This document shows positions 1 to 5,727 of a stretch of DNA of 10,941 nucleotides, piece after piece; within the stretch, counting starts at the first letter, position 1, and each line of letters starts with the position of its first letter. Both the position numbers and the translations under genes were made by a program. The stretch is from Pavlovales sp. CCMP2436 (lineage: Eukaryota; Haptophyta; Pavlovophyceae; Pavlovales). The notes beneath the pieces are model-generated. The model did not search any database and was not told where the DNA came from. It saw nothing but the letters and a program-made list of their open reading frames with translations. The DNA lies in assembly GCA_026770615.1 (NCBI GenBank), contig MU631473.1, positions 209,189-220,129 on the forward strand, read 5' to 3'.

Positions 1-264
1 GCTTACCGATCTGCATCGCCTGCAGCATCTCCATTGGGGCTCTCGTGTTCACGTGCTGCCTGCATGTGGTGTCATCAATTCGATTTTTGGGGGAGTCAAA
101 TGTGTTATTGGGGTCATATATTAGATGAAAGCCCCGCTTTCTTGACCCCAACTAACACAATTGAGCCCAAAAGTCGAATATACGAAAAAAGTTACTGGGA
201 GGAAGGGGTGGAGAGGGTCATAGGGGGGGGGGGTAGTGTTTATTTTAGAATCGAATGAAATAAA

Positions 265-349
265 CACATCATTACATAACATCATAACATCATAATACAC
301 GTGCTGAGCTGCCTGTATGTGATGATGTGATGTTGTGTTATGTTATGTC
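265..349. repeat. Imperfect low-complexity inverted repeat
   Basis: An arm rich in ACATAACATCAT (about 265-300) faces an arm rich in its complement, ATGATGTGATGTTGTGTTATG (about 315-349). The loop carries CACGTGCTGAGCTGCC. The words CACGTGCTGCCTG (from 50), CACGTGCTGAGCTGCCTG (from 298) and CACGTGCTACAGG (from 352) form a loose direct-repeat series in the same area. The pairing is imperfect and biased in composition, so this may be only simple sequence. No gene is visible in positions 1-394. Confidence 0.4.
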
Positions 350-394
350 TTCACGTGCTACAGGCAAAGTTATGTGGTATGTACGTTACATAAC

Positions 395-812
395 TGATAG
401 GGATTCAAGCTGGCGTCTGCATATGATGTTATGTTTTGTAGGGCGAGAACGATTGTGCAACAACTTGTGATAGCAGACTAATTCGAATCCGGACTGGGCC
501 GAATCCGGGGCAACTGCCAAACAAAGATCGTATCTCCTATTGAGATGCTTGGAGTCTAGCCTAATAGGATTAGCGAACTAGATCATTGCGATGGTGTTGT
601 GCTATGATGCCCCTTCTACCGCCGGAGGTGCAGCCTCTGCGTCCAGGGGCTCCGGCTGTCGGCGTCTGAGCGTCACTCTATTAAGGTTCTGCTGGAGCCA
701 GGTGTCGGTTGCTAGGAAAAAAAAACCGCACTGGTTAAAAACTAGTTTACAGCTAACACCTATTCGAAATAAAAGATCGTTTTGATGAATCCCTTGCCGG
801 CAAGGGATTCAC
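395..812 (+). mobile_element. Putative hairpin-ended non-autonomous element, left copy
   Basis: This segment starts with a 25-bp word (395-419, beginning TGATAGGGATTC) that recurs perfectly inverted at 7967-7991. It ends in a perfect 24-bp palindrome (787-810, half-site GAATCCCTTGCC). The last ~115 bp (697-810) align with the reverse complement of 7999-8117; shared blocks are GCCAGG, CGGTTGCTAG, AGTTTACAG, ATAAAA and AATCCCT. A 3' hairpin without obvious long terminal repeats resembles Helitron or Helentron non-autonomous elements. However, I see no clear CTRR end, and the 5' border is inferred only from the repeated 25-mer. No coding sequence is credible inside it. Confidence 0.45.
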
Positions 813-849
813 ATAGAACAGGGTCCTGGCTTCAGTAGAGCGTCACCTC

Positions 850-1073
850 AGGGGTATAGAGGGGGTTGGGTTCACCAGTAAAATCATGCGTGTCCGACCG
901 AACAATTTTCAAAATGATTTTCTGTATTTTAATATGGTCCCAGATGCAAACAGTCGAAATCCTGATTGTGCCTGGGACCATTTTTGAATACAGAAATCCA
1001 TATTGAAAAGCGGTCGGTCGGACAACCATCGAATATTGGCTCACTGCAAAAACCCAACCCCCTCTATACCCCT
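850..1073. mobile_element. Foldback (MITE-like) element with ~100-bp inverted arms
   Basis: The left arm starts AGGGGTATAGAGGGGGTTGGG (850-870). The right arm ends with the exact complement, finishing in CTCTATACCCCT at 1073. Further paired blocks run inward: TCCGACCG, TTTTCAA, TTTCTGTATT and ATGGTCCCAG. The loop is only about 20 bp, near 945-968. The arms are diverged but co-linear along their full length, as expected for a foldback or MITE-type element. A short direct repeat CCTC at 846-849 and 1074-1077 may be the target duplication; TCACCT at 843-848 and 1076-1081 is an alternative. Open frames on both strands here come from the inverted arms and are not genes. Confidence 0.75.
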
Positions 1074-1503
1074 CCTCACCTATACAAGTTCCAAAAAGCG
1101 TCGATCGATTTGCCAGCTGCGAGCAGGATACGGCTGCCGCCCGGATGGCCTGATAATAATATATACATAAAAAAAAACTGTCAGTAATGGCCCTCCAGCA
1201 AATTAGGTGCGCAGGAAGTACTTGCGGGCACCGAAGGTTCACCCCTCGTAGTGAGTGTTAGCTAGTTAGAATGACCCTTCAACACACCCGCAAACGCCCT
1301 TGGCGTTGAGGGAGGTGGCTTTCATGATATCTACAGTGGGAGAGGGCGCTCAGCCCCACTGGACAGCAAAAAGCCTTAACGAAGATGGCTATCGGAGTAA
1401 GTGACGTCGTTAGAAACGACGACGACGGGTCTCGAGCGGAATAAATTATGTACATACAATTCGGGGGGGGGATTAAATAAATTGGCTAAAGATCACCGTT
1501 GGT
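1074..1503. other. Gene-free spacer with small stem-loops
   Basis: I find no credible coding sequence here. Two simple hairpins are visible: CAGTGGG/CCCACTG at 1334-1361, and CGTCGTT/AACGACG with a 3-nt loop at 1405-1421. A GATAATAATATATAC stretch and an A-run (about 1151-1177) are simple sequence. Neither hairpin is followed by anything that would assign it a function. Confidence 0.5.
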
Positions 1504-1555
1504 GCAGAACCACGGGAGACCGTATCCGGGGTCCAACGCTTTTATAGATATTTAC
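1504..1555 (-). repeat. Diverged fragment of the short GT...AG repeat family
   Basis: Read on the minus strand from 1555, this begins GTAAATATCTATAAAAGCGT. That matches the first 16 bases of the copy at 7238 and continues with CGGTCTCCC, another family word. The far end (below about 1504) no longer aligns clearly, and no matching AG terminus can be fixed. It is best read as a decayed or truncated member of the family described at 2226-2350, 3055-3178 and 7238-7332. Confidence 0.5.
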
Positions 1556-1682
1556 AGATGTAGTGCTCTAACGGGGGACGTTAAAAGAACTATTATTTGT
1601 TAAAAAGGCGTGCGGGGGCAGTTAAAAACTAAAAACTTCTCAACAAACGAATAAGTATAAAAGAAGTACTGCAGAAGTGATT

Positions 1683-1750
1683 TCTAGTCGAATGGTTTAA
1701 CCCCCGCCTTTAGACGGAGGTTCCGAGTTCAATTCCCTAGGTGCTACGCC
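1683..1750 (+). other. tRNA-like sequence, possible SINE head
   Basis: The stretch AGTCGAATGGTTTA resembles a tRNA D-arm (A box), and GAGTTCAATTCCC resembles a T-arm (B box). The spacing is normal for a tRNA. Between them lies an anticodon-arm-like segment with the 7-nt loop TTTAGAC in a stem containing a G-A mismatch. The T stem pairs poorly and no 5' acceptor strand pairs with GGTGCTA. It is therefore unlikely to be a working tRNA. A pol III promoter of a SINE, or a decayed tRNA copy, fits better. Confidence 0.3.
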
Positions 1751-1820
1751 TGTGGCCCCTTCAGATGGGCACCCTTTGGTTTCAGTCGGTTTGGCCCCGC
1801 AGGCTCTCTGAGTAACCAGG

Positions 1821-2038
1821 CTCAGGGGGGGGTGGGGTGGGGGTATCTGCGTGCTCGGGGAGTGGTCCTGGGCATGTCCGGGAGACTGTCTCAGGGGGCA
1901 GACGTCCTAATCAGACATCATTTCCTTTTGCTATGGGGGGGAGCGGTATCTGTATGCTCGGGGAGTGGTCCTGGACATGTCCGGGAGACCGTCTCCGGGG
2001 ACTACGTCCGTCACAGAAATCCTTTCCTTTTGATAGCT
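1821..2038 (-). repeat. Two tandem diverged copies of the short repeat family
   Basis: Two similar units lie head to tail, about 1821-1930 and 1931-2038. On the plus strand both share GGTATCTG, TGCTCGGGGAGTGGTCCTGG, CATGTCCGGGAGAC, ACGTCC and TTTCCTTTTG. Read on the minus strand, the GGTCTCCC...CTCCC(C)GAGC core matches the copy at 7238-7332. The ends CCCCTGAG (at 1821) and CCCATAG (at 1931) match the AG end of other members. No GT start equivalent to that of the clear copies is preserved. They look like an older tandem pair of the same element. The plus-strand frame through them is low-complexity and not a gene. Confidence 0.6.
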
Positions 2039-2067
2039 AGTGCGCGCAGAAAATCGGCGACAATCCA

Positions 2068-2090
2068 AGGGGGGTATTTTTATCCCCCCT
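2068..2090. other. G/C-run hairpin
   Basis: AGGGGGG (2068-2074) pairs with CCCCCCT (2084-2090) around the AT-only loop TATTTTTAT. The hairpin lies in the gene-free interval between the tandem repeat pair and the sulfite oxidase exons. The words GGCGACAATC and CGGACAATCGGC lie on its two sides in direct orientation. No function can be assigned. Confidence 0.5.
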
Positions 2091-2225
2091 CGGACAATCG
2101 GCGCTCAATTGAACGAATGATGGAACAGCATTGGGTGAAGGCAGGTGCATACCGCGCCGGGTGAGTCTGTCTGTTCGATCACCAGACCGGGCGAGGCAGG
2201 GTGTGAGTGGGCAACTGGACGCACC

Positions 2226-2350
2226 CTTAGCGGTGGGGACGGTATCCGTGTGCTCTGCAAAGTTCCCATGATCCGAGTGTTCTCGCAACGCTTGGGTCAT
2301 GTGGAGACCTGTCAGGAGACGGACGTATTTCTAGATTTTTACACACGCAC
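2226..2350 (-). mobile_element. Introner-like element, copy 1 (at the sulfite oxidase splice donor)
   Basis: On the minus strand this begins GTGCGTGTGTAAAAATC at 2350 and ends CCACCGCTAAG at 2226, a 125-nt GT...AG unit. It aligns over its length with the inverted copy at 3055-3178; shared blocks are TCTAG, ATACGTCCG, CCAAGCGTTG, ACTCGGATC and ATACCGTCCCCACCGCT. A 7-bp direct repeat (plus-strand ACGCACC) flanks it at 2219-2225 and 2345-2351, leaving a 119-bp core that itself starts GT and ends AG. The right-hand repeat contains the splice donor of sulfite oxidase exon 2. Terminal inverted repeats are not evident. The mobile nature is inferred from the multiple copies and the flanking duplication. 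If spliced as a complete intron, the downstream sequence does not continue the b5 domain, so this copy probably landed at the start of a pre-existing intron. Confidence 0.65.
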
Positions 2351-2864
2351 CGTCGACAAATTCGGTGATATCGTACACGGCCTCCTTGTACGTGACCCAA
2401 ATGCGCGTCTCCTTGCTGGCGTGCTCAGCCACCTCCGCCTTGGTAAACACCGGCCAGGGCGCGGTCCGCTCGCCACCTGCCTGCGCGTCCGCCGCCGAGA
2501 CGGCGGCAAGTGCCGCCGAGCCGCCGCCTGGGAAGGAAGGGTGGGAAGGAAGGGAGGAAAGGAAGGGAAGGAAGGGTGAGAACGAAGGGTGAGAACGAAG
2601 GGTGAGAAGAAAGGGTAGGCGCATCATCAGTAGGTGATGATCAGTACCGAGCGCAGAGGATGAGAGCTCGGACGCGGCCGACGGCTGGTGGTAGCTCGTG
2701 GAGGCGCCGGCCTGCGCGTGCGCGGCGTACGGGCCCAGAAGCAGACCGCCGCCGAGCGCCGCCCCGGCGGCGGCGCCATACGCCAGCGCAGGCGCGCGCG
2801 CCGCGGCAAATCCAGAGCGCGCAAAGCGCGCCAGGCGCGCGCCCAACGCGCCCAAAGACGCCAT
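2351..2864 (-). CDS. SUOX: Sulfite oxidase, N-terminal exons 1-2 (partial)
   Basis: Sulfite oxidase oxidises sulfite to sulfate and passes electrons through its cytochrome b5 domain to cytochrome c in the mitochondrial intermembrane space. The start (ATG at 2864, context GGCACGATGG) opens an arginine-bearing leader, MASLGALGARLARFARSGF, then an Ala/Gly/Leu-rich hydrophobic stretch (about residues 26-50). This is the bipartite pattern expected for the intermembrane space. Exon 1 is 2648-2864 and exon 2 is 2351-2527. Exon 2 encodes FTKAEVAEHASKETRIWVTY and then AVYDITEFVD, matching the start of the sulfite oxidase b5 domain. Coding sequence ends at a phase-1 donor (GGTGCGTG), just before the place where the family has HPGG with the first heme-ligand histidine. 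The second half of the b5 domain, the molybdopterin domain and the dimerisation domain are absent from the window. It is either the 5' end of a gene with a long intron or a truncated or captured fragment. Another b5-containing protein is possible but less likely. Confidence 0.75.
2528..2647 (-). other. Spliceosomal intron 1 of the sulfite oxidase gene
   Basis: On the minus strand the intron starts GTACTGATC and ends in a long C/T tract, CCTTCCTTCCCAG. TACTGAT words near the 5' side are branch-point-like, although unusually far from the acceptor. Length is 120 nt, with phase 1 on both sides, and splicing joins ...SSSALG to GGSAALAAV. Because 120 is a multiple of three and no stop lies inside, the unspliced frame is also open. 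That open frame explains an otherwise odd Ser/Pro/Leu-rich insert. Three 13-bp tandem units (GAAGGGTGAGAAC on the plus strand, 2571-2609) make up part of the pyrimidine tract. Confidence 0.75.
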
Positions 2865-3054
2865 CGTGCCGTCCGCCTCCGGTTTTCCCTAAAGGCAAGT
2901 TGAAAGTTCAGTTCGAGCCTGGCGCGGCCCTGTGCTGCGCGAATCGCCGACGCAAAATGCGCGCGCGCTGGCCTCGCCCCCCGTGGCGGCCGAGCCGTGA
3001 TGGGCCGCGATCGGCTGAGGGAGTACATTACTCCCTTGGATCGGCCCTCACCCT
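2865..3054 (-). promoter_or_regulatory. Putative 5' leader/promoter region of sulfite oxidase
   Basis: This is a GC-rich interval between the ATG at 2864 and the repeat copy at 3055. It contains a tight hairpin, GGGAGTA/TACTCCC with loop CAT (3019-3035), flanked by GATCGG words on both sides. No TATA box is evident. The role is inferred only from its position upstream of the start codon. Confidence 0.3.
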
Positions 3055-3178
3055 GTGTGTGTAAATTTCTAGTAATACGTCCGCCCCCGAATGGTTCTGA
3101 AACCCGAACCCAAGCGTTGAAAAACACTCGGATCCGGGGAACTTTCTGAGCACACCGGATACCGTCCCCACCGCTGAG
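3055..3178 (+). mobile_element. Introner-like element, copy 2 (upstream of sulfite oxidase)
   Basis: On the plus strand this begins GTGTGTGTAAATTTC and ends CCACCGCTGAG, a 124-nt GT...AG unit. It is in inverted orientation to the copy at 2226-2350 and aligns with it end to end. It lies antisense to the sulfite oxidase gene, upstream of its ATG. No convincing target duplication is visible (CCTGTGT on the left, TCTGATC on the right). It could act only as an intron of a plus-strand transcript, for which no exon is recognisable here. Confidence 0.6.
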
Positions 3179-3397
3179 TCTGATCAACAAAACGACAATC
3201 AACGCCGCTTGACTGATTTGCTGCTGACCGAACTCCTCTGCATCTCGAGCGCTCGAGCTGCCGCACGCCTGCGCACGCGACAATCCTGTAGCGCCATAGC
3301 ACAGACAACTATACTCCGACAGCCATTATCCCACAGTGTGATTCTTGCCCAAGAGGGGCAGGAACCACAAAGTGGGAGGCTTCTACTGGGGCCCGGT
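3179..3397. other. Spacer between repeat copy 2 and the LINE stop codon
   Basis: This interval joins the upstream flank of the sulfite oxidase gene to the 3' end of the LINE; the exact LINE border is not visible because there is no poly-A or short tandem tail. It holds a 32-codon minus-strand open frame (3297 to 3199, starting MALQDCRVRRRAAARAL), which could be an upstream ORF or chance. The element CTCGAGCGCTCGAG at 3244-3257 is palindromic. Confidence 0.35.
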
Positions 3398-5727
3398 CTA
3401 CCCCACCCCTTCACTGGGGTGGGCCTCGGGCTCAGTGGTTTTGGGTTTTGGTTCAGGGCATTTTTCTTCCCAATCGCGTATCTGACGCGCCTTCTTTTTG
3501 GGCTGTTGGATGGATTCTGGGCTTGCTGGCTCCTGTTTGCGTTTGGATGAGCGCATCACGCGTTGAGGTATGGCCTCGTATTGTACGGTGGGTATGGCTG
3601 GAGCTGGTGGCAGTGGGGGGGTGGCTGGGGCCGACTTCTGTGGCCTGGCAGGGTTGCCCTGGCTCGGTGTGCGCTTGCGGGGCGCGGCTAGGGTTGATTT
3701 TGGGCTCGCTGGCTCCTGTTTGGGTTTGGGGCGTTTGTCACTGGCGGCTTGGTGTACTGTTGCCTGGTTGGCATCGGGGGCCCTTTTGGACGCTAAGCGC
3801 GTCATGCGCGAGTTTGTGGCAGGTTTGTCCGGGCTCATTGGGTGGGTGCATGGATGAGCTGGTACGATGGCATCGTATTCTATGGGTATGGCCGATGCTG
3901 GCGGCGCTAGAGGAGTGGCTGGAGGCGGCCTTTGCGGCGGGGCAGGCTTGACCTGGCTCACTGCGCGTTTGCCTGGCGGGCTTGGTGTGGCCTCGTGTTG
4001 TGTAGCGGATAGGGCCCTTGCTGGTGGCGTTGGAGGCATGTTTGGTGGTGTGGCCTCGTGTTGTGCAGCGGGTAGGGTCTGTGCTGGTGGCGTTGGGGGC
4101 ATGTTTGGTGTCGGGTTCTGCGGAGTGGTCGGGATGTCCGGGCCTCGCACGCGCTTGTGTGGCTCTGCGCGTATGGCCTGGAGAGGTACCGTGGGTAGCG
4201 GGTGGGCGTGGTGCGGCGTTGTCCGCGCGGGCGGCGGGGGGGTGGGCGTTCGCTGCTGTTTTTTCCCCGCGAGTGTGGTTGCCCCCACCTGTGTCTTTTT
4301 CTTGGCTGCCCTCTCGGCCGTCTGTGCGGCCCACCAGGCCACCTTAAACTTTTTCGCGTCGTATACGGAGATCTTATCCTTGGTTGCCGCAGCGGATGCC
4401 TCGATTGCGGCTTCGCGCAGGTTGTGCATCTCGAGGCTATGGTGTAGAAGCGTGAAGCTTAAAGCGCCGTGCTTTGGGGGGTCTCCCTCGCTGTCTTTCG
4501 CGAGCTCTTCCTTGATGCTCATACCGACCCGTCCGGTGTAGTAATCCGGCCTAGCGATCATGTGTGTTGCCACTCTTTTTGATTTTGGGATCCCCAGTCG
4601 TATTGCCAGCTCGGTGCAGAGTGCGTCGTGGAGACCTTGGCGGAGCTCGTCCGTTGACGGACACTCGTGGTACAGGTGGTGGTTGGTATCAGATGGACCG
4701 GGTGCCTTGCACAGGGGGCAGGAGGTGCTCATTTTCTCAGGTCTTCCGTCCATTGTTATCTCAATTGAGGCCATCGGCGGAGTGGTAGTGTGGTTCTGGG
4801 CCCATTCCTCTGCCCACTCGGTGTTGTGTCGATATGACCCGAGGATTAATCTGGCCATGTGTTTGGTGTACTTTTCCGGGTACCTTCGGCCCCTGCCGCC
4901 TGGTAAACGCAGTGCCACCGTGCTCTCTTTTGACCAGATGTCTTCTACATTGGCCACCCGTCCTGTGCCCGGGGCCTGTTTGACGGGGCCTCTCTGCTCC
5001 AGCCGACCCCTTGTGACTCTATCTATTACGGCGTATCGTGCCGCTCGCTGGTCGGATGTGATGACGTCCCCGCTCGCTGAGGCTGCGATTGCCCAGCTGT
5101 GGGCCGTGAGTGTGTTTGGGGTGAGCTGTACTGTGGCGGGTTCCCGGCGGACCGCTACTGCCTTTGACCCCCAGTCACTCAATGCGTTTTGTACGAGTTT
5201 TATGGTGTCCCTGGGTTGTTGGTGTGGGGGGAGCTCATCCTGTGGTCTGCGTTGCTGTTTTGCGGTGGGGATGAAGAGCCGTGTGACTTTCCTGAGCGCG
5301 TCCGCTGTCACCACTCTGGCTTGTGAGGCGGTATCGTACCGCACAGCCCCATGGTTGCTCAGGATTTTGGCTTCGTCATCATCCGATTCGGTATGAGCCT
5401 TATTGTAGGTCACGATTCTGATGCGTTCCGCTGCCTCGTCCCGTTTTTTGAGGGTTAGTAGGCGGTAGAAGTGAGGGTTTGCGTCGTAGCTTGAGGGGTC
5501 CCGTAGCCCGTGTGGTGGGGGGCGGGGGTCAGGGTGCTGTTCATGCCAGGCGAGGCGTTTAACGCCTGTGTCGTGGTCCCATCCTATGTGTAAGAAAGGC
5601 TCGTAGGTCAGGGCCTGTAGGGCAAGTGTGACTGCATTGCACTCTGCGTTGACAACCGTCTGATCTCCCGAGAAGGTGTAGGTTAGGATACATGTCTCTG
5701 GGGTGGGTGCCTCGTATCTGGTCTGGC
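3398..5727 (-). CDS. LINE C-terminal open frame: RNase H, zinc motif, long Pro-rich tail
   Basis: One uninterrupted frame of about 775 codons forms the C-terminal part of the LINE polyprotein; it has no start of its own and probably continued from the reverse transcriptase before the frame change near 5725. RNase H features are VVNAECNAVTLALQAL (helix with the catalytic Glu, about 5650-5605) and IRIVTYNKAHTESDDDEAKI with NHGAVRYD (about 5425-5335). The usual N-terminal strand with the first catalytic Asp (TDGS-like) is not seen, and AV replaces the usual AD near the end, so the nuclease is probably dead. The zinc motif is CPLC-x10-HLYHEC (about 4730-4665). The last ~310 residues are rich in Pro, Ala, Thr and Lys, with QEPASP and YEAI-type repeats, a 21-residue tandem repeat, and a basic PKKKARQ nuclear-localisation-like motif near the end. 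Confidence 0.7.
3984..4109 (-). repeat. 63-bp tandem repeat (two units) in the LINE tail
   Basis: Two adjacent 63-bp units (from 3984 and 4047) encode two 21-residue repeats of the type NMPPTPPA-x-x-L-x-A-x-QHEATP. The differences between the units include substitutions but no indel, so the frame is kept. Looser repeats of the same tail span about 3513-3735 and 3550-3960; for example GGGCT(T/C)GCTGGCTCCTG appears at about 3519 and 3702. Tail growth by internal duplication is the simplest reading. Confidence 0.7.

Noticed and set aside
787..812. Canonical Helitron 3' end
   Set aside because: The hairpin is present but no CTRR terminus follows at the expected distance, so only a loose Helitron/Helentron-like label is kept.
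832..1242. Minus-strand open frame of 136 codons
   Set aside because: It crosses the foldback element, and its sequence is explained by the inverted arms.
1683..1750. A functional tRNA gene
   Set aside because: The T stem and acceptor stem do not pair, and the anticodon stem has a mismatch.
2226..2350. Copy 1 as the complete second intron of sulfite oxidase
   Set aside because: Splicing at its AG gives G-CVQLPTHTLPRPVW and then a stop, not HPGG, so the real intron (if the gene is intact) must extend further.
2226..3178. One DNA transposon with ~120-bp terminal inverted repeats
   Set aside because: Copy 1 has its own flanking 7-bp duplication and copy 3 is a solo element, so the repeats are better read as independent insertions. 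No duplication flanks the whole unit.
4560..5396. Long plus-strand open frame (278 codons) opposite the LINE
   Set aside because: It is the complementary shadow of the RNase H/zinc-motif frame, which has clear domain motifs on the minus strand; the plus-strand translation has none. The same holds for the plus-strand frames at 3448-3951, 3867-4541 and 6081-6400.
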